Shown piece after piece: positions 27,085 to 35,348 of a stretch of 64,000 bases of DNA. Source of the stretch: Bacteroidia bacterium. Lineage in GTDB: Bacteria > Bacteroidota > Bacteroidia > DATLTG01. How positions within the stretch are numbered: position 1 is the stretch's first letter; each line of letters starts with the position of its first letter. A program made the position numbers and the translations under genes. The DNA lies in NCBI GenBank assembly GCA_039924845.1, contig JBDTAC010000074.1:1-64000 (forward strand), given 5' to 3'. The notes under the pieces are model-generated. The model saw only the letters and a list, made by a program, of their open reading frames with translations. It made no database searches and had not been told where the DNA came from.

Positions 27085-27100
27085 CAAAAATTATTTTTTC
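27085..27100 (-). repeat. Dispersed AT palindrome left of the tandem array
   Basis: Exact core with C on both sides and outer CGTT/AACG, the same outer pair as at 12052. Confidence 0.85.
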
Positions 27101-27207
27101 AAACGCATTTTATTGGAAGCTCCAATCATAGATATCTACATTTTTGTCCTTGTAGTCAGTATTCGCTTTACGCGGATAAATAAAGAAGGCTTCTGTATCG
27201 TATTGAT

Positions 27208-27447
27208 ATTCAGCTGTGCATGAGACAAGTTCATCTGAACGTATGACATGTTCAGCTGTGCGTGAGGCATGTTCACCTGAACGTATGACATGTTCAGCTG
27301 TGCGTGAGGCATGTTCATCTAAATGTATGACATGTTCAGCTGTGCATGAGGCAAGTTCACCTGAACGTATGACATGTTTAGCTGTGCGTGAGGCATGTTC
27401 ACCTAAATGTATGACATGTTCAGCTGTGCGTGAGGCATGTTCAGCTC
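27208..27447. repeat. 42-bp tandem repeat (two diverged 21-bp halves), about 5.7 copies
   Basis: The unit joins two 21-bp half-units, of the forms GTTCAGCTGTGCGTGAGGCAT and GTTCACCTGAACGTATGACAT, which agree at most positions (GTTCA-CTG--CGT---G-CAT). Copies differ at several bases, so it is an older, diverging minisatellite. There is no spacer, which excludes a CRISPR array. Confidence 0.92.
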
Positions 27448-27460
27448 CTTTTTCATTGCT

Positions 27461-27476
27461 GAAAAATTATTTTTTG
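27461..27476 (-). repeat. Dispersed AT palindrome right of the tandem array
   Basis: Exact core with G on both sides, 14 bp after the end of the array. Confidence 0.85.
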
Positions 27477-27527
27477 AAACTGGTTTTTTAAATCGAAAAA
27501 GAATTTCTCTGAGGAACATTTGGAACA

Positions 27528-27776
27528 CTACCGAAACGGTATATGAAACCACCAGTCATAAAAAAAGCTAATGCTTAAACATAAAAATAGAAGTGCTATC
27601 GCAAAACCTATCACCCAATGACAAAGGATGCCGAATATACCTGATGGATTTTTTCTTCCCATAGGAGATTGAATAATATAATAGGCGGTACCAATAGCTC
27701 CTATAAGGCAGCCAGCACCCCAAGTAAAACCCGATAGGGGTATTTCTATTTCTAATAAAATCATAATTGTCGTCAT
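27528..27776 (-). CDS. Small membrane protein, unknown function
   Basis: An 82-residue protein starting MTTIMILLEIEIPLSGF with hydrophobic segments at about 14-34 and 52-74, the second ending in an aromatic stretch (SISFFYDWWFHI). It is a predicted two-helix membrane protein. I do not recognise the family. It is isolated between the tandem array and mnmG. Confidence 0.5.
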   Translation of the reverse strand: MTTIMILLEIEIPLSGFTWGAGCLIGAIGTAYYIIQSPMGRKNPSGIFGILCHWVIGFAIALLFLCLSISFFYDWWFHIPFR

Positions 27777-27973
27777 TTAGAAGTAAGTGGTTTTATTTAA
27801 ATATCCGCTTTGTGTTTCCCTCGTAGGCACGAAGCTGAAGCATTGGTTTTGTGCTTCGTTACAGATTAAACTTGTAAGCTTTGTATCCAAAAAAGGCTTT
27901 TTCTTTATCAACCAAAGATGCGATTTTTTTATCTTCATAAAATTATTTTTTCGAAGACCTTATTCTTAATCCA

Positions 27974-28000
27974 TTGATTTTAGCCTTTTTCCTATCTTTG
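27974..28000 (+). promoter_or_regulatory. Candidate promoter for mnmG
   Basis: A perfect -7 box, TATCTTTG at 27993-28000, has a TTG at 27974-27976 only 16 bp upstream, shorter than usual. The mnmG ATG is 7 bp downstream, so a transcript from here would be nearly leaderless. Confidence 0.35.
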
Positions 28001-28007
28001 CACGCAA

Positions 28008-29870
28008 ATGTTTAAAAAATACGATGTTATAGTTGTTGGTGCCGGTCATGCTGGTTGCGAAGCTGCCGCTGCTGCTGCCAATATGGGATCTTCTGTTTTG
28101 CTTATCACGATGAATATGCAAACAATAGCCCAAATGAGTTGTAATCCTGCAATGGGCGGTATTGCAAAAGGACAAATTGTACGAGAAATTGATGCTTTGG
28201 GTGGATATTCCGGAATTGTAACTGATAAAACGGCTATTCAATTTCGAATGTTGAATCGCTCGAAAGGTCCTGCCATGTGGAGTCCTCGCGCACAAAGTGA
28301 CCGTTTACGCTTCGCGGAAGAATGGCGTTTAATGCTCGAAAGCACTCCTAATGTTGATTTCTGGCAAGATATGGTGAAGGGATTGCTTGTCAAAAACAAC
28401 AAAATAGAAGGTGTTGTAACAGGCATGGGTGTTGAAATCTTCGCGAAAAGCGTAGTACTTACCAATGGTACTTTTTTAAATGGAATTATTCATATCGGAG
28501 AAAAACAATTTGGAGGAGGAAGAACGGGAGAAAAAGCCGCGACAGGAATTACGGAGCAATTAGTATCGTTGGGTTTTGAAAGCGGTAGAATGAAAACTGG
28601 TACACCTCCCAGAATTGATGGAAGATCTCTTGATTATTCGAAAATGGAAGAACAAGCCGGAGATGAAAATCCTGCTAAATTCTCTTATACAGATACAAAA
28701 GCACTTACTAAACAAAAAAGTTGCTACATTACTTATACCAACGAGGAAGTACATGAGATTTTAAGAACAGGATTTGAGAAATCTCCTATGTTTCAAGGGC
28801 GCATAAAAGGTTTAGGTCCGCGTTATTGTCCAAGTATCGAAGATAAAATAACTCGTTTCGCAGAACGTACACGCCATCAAATATTTGTAGAGCCCGAAGG
28901 TTGGAATACGATTGAAATTTATGTGAACGGATTTTCTACTTCCTTGCCAGAGGATGTTCAATATAAGGCACTTAAAAAGATTCAGGGTTTTGAAAACGTT
29001 AAAATGTTCCGACCGGGATATGCCATCGAATACGATTATTTTCCACCTCAACAACTTTCGCTTACACTGGAAACAAAATTAATTGAAAATTTATTTTTCG
29101 CAGGACAAATTAACGGAACAACTGGTTACGAAGAAGCTGCTTGTCAAGGTTTAATGGCAGGCATTAACGCACATTTAAAAGTCGCTGAAAAAGATTCTTT
29201 TATTTTACAACGTTCCGAAGCATATATCGGTGTATTGATTGATGATTTAGTAACGAAAGGAACGGACGAACCTTATCGGATGTTTACTTCACGTGCAGAA
29301 TACAGAATTTTATTGCGCCAAGATAATGCTGATATTCGACTAACTCCTAAATCACACGAATTAGGTTTAGCAGATGATAAACGTTTGGAAAAAGTAAAAA
29401 TTAAGCTAAAACAAACGCAAGAAATCATACATTATTTTAAACAAGAAAGTATCGATCCGTCTGAAATAAATCCTGTTTTAGAAACGATTGGCTCTTCTCC
29501 AATTACTCAAAAAGTAAAAATGTTTGGTGTTTTAACGCGACCAAATATTCAACTTTCTGACTTCGCGATTCATTCTGAAAAGGTTAAAGATTTTATTTCT
29601 AAATACGATTTGGACAGTTTGGAACAAGCCGAAATTTTAATGAAATACGAAGGATATATTTCGAGAGAAAATGAAATGGCGGAGAAACTAACTCGCTTGG
29701 AAAATTTAATTTTACACGATGACTTTGATTACAAACAACTCACTTCTTTATCATTAGAAGCTCGAGAAAAGCTTTCAAAAATTAAACCAAAAACAATCGG
29801 ACAAGCATCTCGAATTAGCGGAATAAACCCTTCGGATATTTCTGTTTTAATGGTTTATTTAGGAAGATAA
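28008..29870 (+). CDS. mnmG: tRNA uridine 5-carboxymethylaminomethyl modification enzyme MnmG (GidA)
   Basis: FAD-dependent enzyme that, with MnmE, installs the cmnm5 group on wobble U34 of tRNA. The 620 residues match the family. The FAD site VIVVGAGHAGCEAAAAAA is at the N-terminus; CNPAMGGIAKGQIVREIDALGG and the C-terminal ASRISGINPSDISVLMVYL are conserved family segments. A GidA-type gene is often near oriC, and here it is followed within 7 bp by a parS-like site. mnmE is not in the window. Confidence 0.98.
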   Translation: MFKKYDVIVVGAGHAGCEAAAAAANMGSSVLLITMNMQTIAQMSCNPAMGGIAKGQIVREIDALGGYSGIVTDKTAIQFRMLNRSKGPAMWSPRAQSDRLRFAEEWRLMLESTPNVDFWQDMVKGLLVKNNKIEGVVTGMGVEIFAKSVVLTNGTFLNGIIHIGEKQFGGGRTGEKAATGITEQLVSLGFESGRMKTGTPPRIDGRSLDYSKMEEQAGDENPAKFSYTDTKALTKQKSCYITYTNEEVHEILRTGFEKSPMFQGRIKGLGPRYCPSIEDKITRFAERTRHQIFVEPEGWNTIEIYVNGFSTSLPEDVQYKALKKIQGFENVKMFRPGYAIEYDYFPPQQLSLTLETKLIENLFFAGQINGTTGYEEAACQGLMAGINAHLKVAEKDSFILQRSEAYIGVLIDDLVTKGTDEPYRMFTSRAEYRILLRQDNADIRLTPKSHELGLADDKRLEKVKIKLKQTQEIIHYFKQESIDPSEINPVLETIGSSPITQKVKMFGVLTRPNIQLSDFAIHSEKVKDFISKYDLDSLEQAEILMKYEGYISRENEMAEKLTRLENLILHDDFDYKQLTSLSLEAREKLSKIKPKTIGQASRISGINPSDISVLMVYLGR

Positions 29871-29876
29871 AAACAT

Positions 29877-29892
29877 TGTTCCACGTGAAACA
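29877..29892. other. parS-like centromere site 1
   Basis: TGTTCCACGTGAAACA differs from the ParB consensus TGTTTCACGTGAAACA by one base. It lies between mnmG and the methyltransferase gene. Confidence 0.8.
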
Positions 29893-29915
29893 CTCATCCA
29901 ATTCTTATTGATTTT

Positions 29916-30806
29916 ATGGAAACTTTAACTCATTGTCCGGCTTGCGAATCAGATTCATTTACGCCATTTTTATCTTGCAAAGACAATACTGTTTCACGTG
30001 AAACATTCCAAATTGTCGCTTGCGCCAAATGCGGCTTTAAGTTCACAAACCCCCGTCCAGAAGAAGCAAATTTGGGCGATTATTATAAATCTGAAGACTA
30101 TATTTCGCATTCCAATTCCTCCAAAGGATTCATTAATTCCATCTATCAATTTGTCCGAAAATACACCTTAATTAAAAAACTACAGTTGGTAGAAAGATTA
30201 AATCGCGGGAACAAAAAGAACATTTTGGACATCGGTTGTGGAACTGGAGAATTTTTAAATATCTGCAAAAAAGCGAAATGGAATACCTTCGGAATTGAAC
30301 CCGGAAGTGATGCTCGGAAATACGCTTCCGAAAATTATTTTTTGAACGTAAAAGAAGAAGCAGAACTAAAAGATTTCTCCAATAATCAATTCGAAATAAT
30401 TACCATGTGGCATGTTTTGGAACACGTTTCAAAACTAAACGAACGTATTTTAGAACTCAAAAGATTACTCAAAAAAGACGGAACTTTACTAATTGCCGTT
30501 CCGAATTGTTCTTCCTTAGACGCAAAAATTTACAAGCAATTTTGGGCAGCTTACGATTTGCCGAGACACCTTTATCATTTCACGCCAAAAGACATTGAAT
30601 TTATTTTTGCCAAGCACGAAATGAAAGTAACGCAAGTTTTGCCAATGCGCTTGGATTCATTTTACGTTTCTATGTTAAGTGAAAAATACAAGCGTGGAAA
30701 TTCCAATTTTATATTGGGATGTTGGAATGGATTTCGTTCCAATATAAACGCCATTAAATCTGGAAAAGAATTTTCGAGCCAAATTTATATCATCAAAAAT
30801 AAATAG
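29916..30806 (+). CDS. SAM-dependent methyltransferase with N-terminal zinc ribbon
   Basis: A 296-residue class I methyltransferase. An N-terminal zinc ribbon uses two Cys pairs (CPACESD and CAKCGFKF). The SAM motif I is ILDIGCGTGEFL near residue 104, motif II/III follows as ITMWHVLEHVSKL. The substrate is unknown; the zinc ribbon family often acts on sugars, lipids or small molecules. It starts 45 bp after mnmG. A perfect parS-like site (29990-30005) is embedded in codons for TVSRET, and a variant AT repeat around 30331 is read as ENYF. Confidence 0.82.
   Translation: METLTHCPACESDSFTPFLSCKDNTVSRETFQIVACAKCGFKFTNPRPEEANLGDYYKSEDYISHSNSSKGFINSIYQFVRKYTLIKKLQLVERLNRGNKKNILDIGCGTGEFLNICKKAKWNTFGIEPGSDARKYASENYFLNVKEEAELKDFSNNQFEIITMWHVLEHVSKLNERILELKRLLKKDGTLLIAVPNCSSLDAKIYKQFWAAYDLPRHLYHFTPKDIEFIFAKHEMKVTQVLPMRLDSFYVSMLSEKYKRGNSNFILGCWNGFRSNINAIKSGKEFSSQIYIIKNK
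29990..30005. other. parS-like centromere site 2, inside a coding region
   Basis: Exact TGTTTCACGTGAAACA, 98 bp from site 1. It encodes part of NTVSRET in the methyltransferase N-terminus, between the two zinc-binding Cys pairs. Confidence 0.85.
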
Positions 30807-30822
30807 ATCAATTTTCTCTTTT

Positions 30823-30838
30823 GAAAAATTATTTTTTC
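30823..30838 (-). repeat. Dispersed AT palindrome downstream of the methyltransferase
   Basis: Exact core in the sequence TTTTG-core-CGAAG, just after the methyltransferase stop. Confidence 0.85.
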
Positions 30839-31016
30839 GAAGCAATTCATTTCTCCTCTAAAAATCTCCGAAAAACGAAGAAAAATCAAAAATAAAGCCT
30901 TCTAATATCAAAAACATTTATTTTGGAGCATTGCTTCGCAATTTTAACGAACCTCTCGGAAATCGCATAGAAACACAGGTTGTTCCACGCGTCAATAAAA
31001 TCAATACTTTTACACT

Positions 31017-31032
31017 AAAAAAATAATTTTTC
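31017..31032 (+). repeat. Dispersed AT palindrome, intergenic
   Basis: Exact core followed by CGGG, in the middle of the gene-free stretch. Confidence 0.8.
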
Positions 31033-31114
31033 GGGATATAAAAACACTTTCGAACTTGATTTTCGTCTTCGATTGATTTTTGTTTTTACTTTTAGCCATT
31101 CAATTTCTCTTTCT

Positions 31115-31129
31115 AAAAAATAATTTTTC
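31115..31129 (+). repeat. Dispersed AT palindrome abutting a start codon
   Basis: Exact core ending 2 bp before the ATG of the trans-sulfuration gene, in the place of a ribosome binding site. Confidence 0.85.
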
Positions 31130-31131
31130 AA

Positions 31132-32289
31132 ATGGATATATCCTACATCATCAATCAATTGGGCGAAGAGCGCGACAATTATTTCAATGCGGTAACGCCT
31201 CCTATTATGCAAAGCACTAATTTTTGCGCGAAAAGCGTTCAAGATTTGCGAAAAGTTTTATTAAATGAATACGAAACGCCTTTCTACACACGCGGCTATA
31301 ACCCGACTGTAGGAATTTTGCGAAAGAAAATTGCGGCATTGGAAGGTGCAGAAGATGCACTCGTTTTTGGAAGCGGAACTGCTGCAATGGCGGCTGCAAT
31401 TATGTCCGTGGCGAAAGCCGGAGATCATGTAGTTTGCGTAAAAAAACCGTATAGTTGGACGAATGCTTTATTGAATAATTACCTTGTAAAATATGGCGTT
31501 TCCACCACAATGGTAGATGGAACCGAAACCAAAAATTTTGAAAATGCCATTCGTGAAAATACCAAATTAATTTATTTGGAAAGCCCGAATTCATTGACTT
31601 TTGAGCTCCAAGACATTGAAGCAATATCAAAAATCGCGAAGCAAAAGAACATTACTACGATTCTGGACAACAGTTATTCATCGCCGTTACAGCAAAGTCC
31701 TATAAAAATGGGCATTGATTTAGTCATCCATTCTGCCAGTAAATATTTAAACGGACACAGCGATGTGGTTGCTGGCGTGGTTTGCGGCTCGTCCGAAAGA
31801 ATAAAAAAAATGTTTGGAGAAGAGTTTATGAATATCGGAGGAATTATTTCTCCGCACGATGCATGGTTGATGATTCGCGGATTAAGGACGCTGGAAATCC
31901 GCGTCAACAGGACTTCTGAAAGTACAGCGCAAGTAGTAGAATTTTTAGAAAATCATCCGAAAATTGAAAAAATATTTTATCCTTTTTCGAAAAATAATCC
32001 GCAATTAGCACTCGCTAAAAAACAGATGAAAAAGGCGACTGGCTTATTTTCTGTTCAAATTAAAACAAAAAATAGTTCTGACATTGATACTTTCTGCGAC
32101 AGCTTAAAACATTTTTTAATGGCAACTTCTTGGGGCGGTTACGAATCGTTGGTTTTTCCTATTTGTGCGATGCCTAAAGCAAAAGCTGGCGAATTACCTT
32201 TTAATTTAGTACGCATTTATATCGGTTTGGAAGATCCTAATTTATTGATTTCCGATTTAAAACAAGCACTGGAAAAAGTAAAAGGCTAA
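31132..32289 (+). CDS. PLP-dependent trans-sulfuration enzyme (Cys/Met metabolism family)
   Basis: A 385-residue fold-type I PLP enzyme of the cystathionine gamma-synthase/gamma-lyase/methionine gamma-lyase family. YTRGYNPTVGILRKKIAALEGAEDA marks the N-terminus, with the family GSGTAAMAAAI motif after it. The PLP lysine lies in IHSASKYLNGHSDVVAG near residue 206, and FNLVRIYIGLEDPNLLISDL is the C-terminal substrate domain. Synthase versus lyase activity cannot be separated without structure. No other methionine genes are nearby. Its start is immediately preceded by a dispersed AT repeat. Confidence 0.88.
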   Translation: MDISYIINQLGEERDNYFNAVTPPIMQSTNFCAKSVQDLRKVLLNEYETPFYTRGYNPTVGILRKKIAALEGAEDALVFGSGTAAMAAAIMSVAKAGDHVVCVKKPYSWTNALLNNYLVKYGVSTTMVDGTETKNFENAIRENTKLIYLESPNSLTFELQDIEAISKIAKQKNITTILDNSYSSPLQQSPIKMGIDLVIHSASKYLNGHSDVVAGVVCGSSERIKKMFGEEFMNIGGIISPHDAWLMIRGLRTLEIRVNRTSESTAQVVEFLENHPKIEKIFYPFSKNNPQLALAKKQMKKATGLFSVQIKTKNSSDIDTFCDSLKHFLMATSWGGYESLVFPICAMPKAKAGELPFNLVRIYIGLEDPNLLISDLKQALEKVKG

Positions 32290-32331
32290 ACAATTTTTAT
32301 ATCTTTGATTTGAAAAAGTAATTTTTCAGAC

Positions 32332-32571
32332 ATGAAAAAATATTTTTTTGCAATCTGTTTTGTCTCTTTGTTTTGCTTTAACAGCGAAGCTCAAAACGCT
32401 GTTTCAAAAAATAATTTTTCGGATAGCTTAAAAATAAAAACCGCCGTTGTACATTCTGTAAATTTGGATCTTTCAGACATTTTATATTCTGTTCCGGGGA
32501 CTTTAGATTTTTTTGAAAATCCAGACGAAACAATTATTGATGCTGACGATTACAAACATCTTCCAAAATAA
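32332..32571 (+). CDS. Small predicted secreted protein, unknown function
   Basis: A 79-residue protein with an N-terminal signal peptide (MKKYFFAICFVSLFCFNSEAQ) and a short acidic remainder ending DADDYKHLPK. Two AT repeats shape it: the signal-peptide N-region (32334-32350) encodes KKYFF, and 32405-32420 encodes SKNNFS. It could be a genuine small exported protein or a chance open frame between repeats. A variant repeat lies 4 bp before the ATG. Confidence 0.45.
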   Translation: MKKYFFAICFVSLFCFNSEAQNAVSKNNFSDSLKIKTAVVHSVNLDLSDILYSVPGTLDFFENPDETIIDADDYKHLPK

Positions 32572-32589
32572 TTTTTCGATTTTTTTCGC

Positions 32590-32613
32590 GTTCAAAAAAT
32601 TAATTTTTTGAAC
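32590..32613. repeat. Perfect 24-bp AT palindrome
   Basis: Arms GTTCAAAAAATT and AATTTTTTGAAC meet without a spacer, between the small secreted protein and the transporter gene. Confidence 0.85.
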
Positions 32614-32659
32614 ATTATTTTTCCAAACATTCGTATAAATTAATCTTTTTACAAATACA

Positions 32660-33763
32660 ATGAACGAATCTTCCAGATTTCCAACTTACCTAAGAATAGT
32701 AATATCTATCATCGGTATCTATTTTTTATTCGCTATTTTAATAGCCGGACAAAGCATTATTGTGCCAATAATTTATGCAAGTCTGTTTGCGATTCTGTTA
32801 AATCCCATTGTCAGGCTGTTTACACGTATTGGATTAAATAGGGTGCTTTCAATTATAATCACTTTAATATTGGCGCTTTTCTCAATTGCGATGCTTTTTA
32901 TTTTCCTGTCTTCTCAGGCAAGCCATTTCAGCGAATCACTGCCTCTTGTTATTGATAAATTTTATAAATTATTAGATCAATCTGTAAACGATTTTTCAGG
33001 ATATTTTAATATCAGCGCGGGGTCTATTATGGATTGGTTAGCAAAAACAAGAGGGGAAGAACTGAGCAAATTCAGCTCCGGCATAAGTTCAGCCATTTCG
33101 AGTATGGAAAGTACTCTGTTTGTATTGCTGATTATTCCTATTTATATTTTCATGATATTATTTTACAAACCATTGTTGATGGAATTTTTGCAGAAATTAG
33201 CCGGAAAGCTTCACAAGCAACAGGTGGACGAGTTTCTTTCGAGCACAAAATCGCTGATTCAAAGTTATTTAATCGGATTGCTTATTGAAGCTGCTATTGT
33301 AGCTACCATGTATTCGGCTGGACTTTTAATTATAGGAATAGAATATGCAATACTATTGGGGATTATCGGAGCGCTACTGAATATTATTCCATATATCGGT
33401 GGAGTTCTGGCTGTTACTTTATATATGCTCATTGATTTCACAACCAAAGATTCAGCATCTGGTGTGCTTTGGATTGCAATGCTTTTTGTGTTCGTTCATG
33501 TAATTGATAACAGCTATATTATTCCTAAGGTAGTTGCCGCCAAGGTAAAAATTAATGCGCTTGTAGCAATAACCGCAGTACTTACTGGAGGAGCAATTTG
33601 GGGAGTACCCGGTATGTTTCTTGCAATCCCGCTTACTGGAGTTATTAAGCTTGTTTTTGACCGTATTGAAATAGTAAAACCTTTTGGATTTTTATTGGGA
33701 GATACCATGCCTGATATTATACGTTTTAAAATTAAAAAGAGGAAGAAAAAAATTAATAAGTAA
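32660..33763 (+). CDS. AI-2E family transporter
   Basis: A 367-residue polytopic membrane protein with about seven to eight helices. The N-terminal pair of helices (LRIVISIIGIYFLFAILIAG), the long amphipathic region, and the C-terminal block YIGGVLAVTLYMLI..ALVAITAVLTGGAIWGVPGMFLAIPL are the signature of the AI-2E (YdiK/PerM) family. Despite the name, members function in diverse small-molecule export or ion exchange, so autoinducer transport is not implied. The basic C-terminus ends KIKKRKKKINK. It stands alone between the small secreted protein and the hemerythrin gene. Confidence 0.87.
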   Translation: MNESSRFPTYLRIVISIIGIYFLFAILIAGQSIIVPIIYASLFAILLNPIVRLFTRIGLNRVLSIIITLILALFSIAMLFIFLSSQASHFSESLPLVIDKFYKLLDQSVNDFSGYFNISAGSIMDWLAKTRGEELSKFSSGISSAISSMESTLFVLLIIPIYIFMILFYKPLLMEFLQKLAGKLHKQQVDEFLSSTKSLIQSYLIGLLIEAAIVATMYSAGLLIIGIEYAILLGIIGALLNIIPYIGGVLAVTLYMLIDFTTKDSASGVLWIAMLFVFVHVIDNSYIIPKVVAAKVKINALVAITAVLTGGAIWGVPGMFLAIPLTGVIKLVFDRIEIVKPFGFLLGDTMPDIIRFKIKKRKKKINK

Positions 33764-33849
33764 ACTGACTATAAATATTTTTCATCAATTATTTGACGGG
33801 CACAAAAAATAAACAACATTAGTAATTTGAATTTAGCACTTCAAAATCT

Positions 33850-34365
33850 ATGAACAAACCCTTGCATCAATTTTTTACAGAAGACCATCACCGCATTGAT
33901 CAATTATTGCATAAGGCAACTGAGCAAGCGGACGAAATCGAAATGAATTATTATCATCAATTCAGAACCCGATTATTGCGTCACATTAAAATGGAAGAAA
34001 AAACTCTTTTTCCTGCAGCAAAAAAAGCAAATCTTGAATTGATGCAGCAACTTATTCCAAGGTATCGCCTCGATCATGGAGCAATAACTGCCTTAATGGT
34101 GCCTCCGCCTACTTCGTCTCTGATAAAAGTGATAAGGCATCTTTTAGAAAAACACGATTTGGCTGAAGAGGAGCCCGGAGGATTGTACGATGTGTGTGAA
34201 GCGTTGACGCACGGAGAAACAAAGGAGCTTTTAATCCAACTGGCAAATACCGAAGAAGTGCCTGTTCATCCGTCTAATCCAGCGCCCATTGCAATAGAAT
34301 CGGCACGGCGAGCATTGGCGAGAGCCGGTTATGATTTTGATGAAATTAGCAGAAACTCTAATTAA
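33850..34365 (+). CDS. Hemerythrin-like domain protein
   Basis: A 171-residue cytoplasmic protein with the four-helix bundle iron site: HQFFTEDHHRIDQLLHKA (His residues near 6 and 13-14), HIKMEEKTLFPAAKKA and RLDHGAITALM and LLEKHDLAEEEPGGLYD supply the conserved His/Glu ligands. Such proteins bind a di-iron center and O2 or NO. It is convergent with, and 59 bp from, the tandem DUF2249 gene, a pairing I associate with nitric oxide and redox stress functions, so a joint role is plausible. Confidence 0.82.
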   Translation: MNKPLHQFFTEDHHRIDQLLHKATEQADEIEMNYYHQFRTRLLRHIKMEEKTLFPAAKKANLELMQQLIPRYRLDHGAITALMVPPPTSSLIKVIRHLLEKHDLAEEEPGGLYDVCEALTHGETKELLIQLANTEEVPVHPSNPAPIAIESARRALARAGYDFDEISRNSN

Positions 34366-34423
34366 TTATCCAAGATAAAATCCTAAAAATGAAAAAGGGA
34401 ACTATTTTTTGTTCTCTAAAAAA

Positions 34424-35176
34424 TCATGCTTTTGTTTTGATGACTCTCACTTTCCATTCTTCAGGACCTTTTTCTAAATATTCCCACTTAAAAGGTTCTT
34501 TGCTTTCTGCTTCCATTTGATAATAAAGCGGTTTGGGATCATGATCGTTGATAAATTCAAAGGCTTCACCAGACGTTATATCAGCAAAGGCTTTATAAAA
34601 CATTTCATGCCGTTCTGTTGGCGGAAAAGATCGTAAATCAAATTCGTTCACCACCGAAAAACCATCATCTTCTAAATCGCTTTTCACTTTTTTAGTGATG
34701 TGAACAACGAATTCATTGGGTTCTTGCTTTTTATAAATCCAAGAATGTTGTCCATCAAACTTTCTTACAAAAATACCGTGAATTTCTATTGGATCTTCCG
34801 CAGCAATAATTTCCATGGTATTGCCTTGTTCCATCATCCCGTAACGGTGAAATACGATTTGTTTCCACTCTTTTTCATCTGCTTTCCGAAGATCGAGCAA
34901 GGTAGAAATATCCGTAAATTCTCTGCCCTGAGAATCCTCAGTTCGTGTAACTTTTACCTTCCATTCTCTACCCGCACGATTGAGATATTCCCAACCAACC
35001 ACATCTCCATAAATGGAACGAAACTCGTAATAGAGCGGGATAGGATCATGATCATTTATAAAGATAAAACTTCCATCAACGGGTAATTCCTTGAAGAGTT
35101 GTATTAATTTTTTATGTCTTTCTATAGGGATAAACACGCGCATATCCAGCTCTTCTGTGTGTATTTTATTTTTCAT
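34424..35176 (-). CDS. Tandem DUF2249 protein
   Basis: A 250-residue protein with two related DUF2249 halves: each contains ER-HxxxxxxF.., FINDHDPxPLYY and a C-terminal EWKVRV(T/I)(R/K)T. The first half spans about 8-115 and the second about 158-250; 34424-34800 and 34940-35100 roughly correspond. DUF2249 often occurs next to hemerythrin and denitrification genes; the HDP-type motif is a conserved putative binding site. It is convergent with the hemerythrin gene. Confidence 0.8.
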   Translation of the reverse strand: MKNKIHTEELDMRVFIPIERHKKLIQLFKELPVDGSFIFINDHDPIPLYYEFRSIYGDVVGWEYLNRAGREWKVKVTRTEDSQGREFTDISTLLDLRKADEKEWKQIVFHRYGMMEQGNTMEIIAAEDPIEIHGIFVRKFDGQHSWIYKKQEPNEFVVHITKKVKSDLEDDGFSVVNEFDLRSFPPTERHEMFYKAFADITSGEAFEFINDHDPKPLYYQMEAESKEPFKWEYLEKGPEEWKVRVIKTKA

Positions 35177-35310
35177 GATATTTTTATTTTAAGATATAAA
35201 GGTCTTTTTATCTTATTTTAGGACAATATTACGGATTTAAATGGAAATTTTATTATTAATGGAAAATTGCATTTCCCGATCCTGCGCTTATTGCAACAAA
35301 GCTCCTCTTG

Positions 35311-35326
35311 AAAAAATAATTTTTGA
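35311..35326 (+). repeat. Dispersed AT palindrome downstream of the LutB-like gene
   Basis: Exact core, in the sequence CTTG-core-GAAG, just after the lutB-like stop (35349 on the minus strand) and upstream of the DUF2249 gene. Confidence 0.85.
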
Positions 35327-35348
35327 AGACCTAAATTTCAAAAATAAC

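Larger units (their letters stand above)
27026..27527. other. Gene-free stretch with a minisatellite and two AT repeats
   Basis: Between the PKD gene and a small membrane protein. It holds AT repeats at 27085-27100 and 27461-27476 with the 27208-27447 tandem array between them. No conserved protein is recognised; reading frames that stay open across the array reflect its 42-bp period, a multiple of three. Confidence 0.7.
30807..31131. other. Gene-free stretch with three AT repeats
   Basis: Between the methyltransferase and the trans-sulfuration gene. It contains dispersed AT repeats at 30823-30838, 31017-31032 and 31115-31129. I see no RNA gene, conserved protein or clear promoter; TGTTCCACGCG at 30981 is only weakly like parS. 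Confidence 0.6.

Noticed and set aside
27208-27447. Possible CRISPR array from regular repeats
   Set aside because: Units are directly contiguous, with no unique spacers, and there are no cas genes nearby. It is a tandem minisatellite.
27216-27491. A 91-residue Cys/Met-rich open frame and an opposite 60-residue frame over the minisatellite
   Set aside because: The 42-bp period keeps several frames open; there is no credible start region or conserved sequence, so coding is not supported.
27830-27880. Terminator hairpin ACGAAGC/GCTTCGT upstream of mnmG
   Set aside because: The stem is only 7 bp with a long loop and no following T-tract.
30981-30996. A third parS-like site (TGTTCCACGCG...)
   Set aside because: Only about 10 of 16 bases agree with the consensus and the right half-site is lost.
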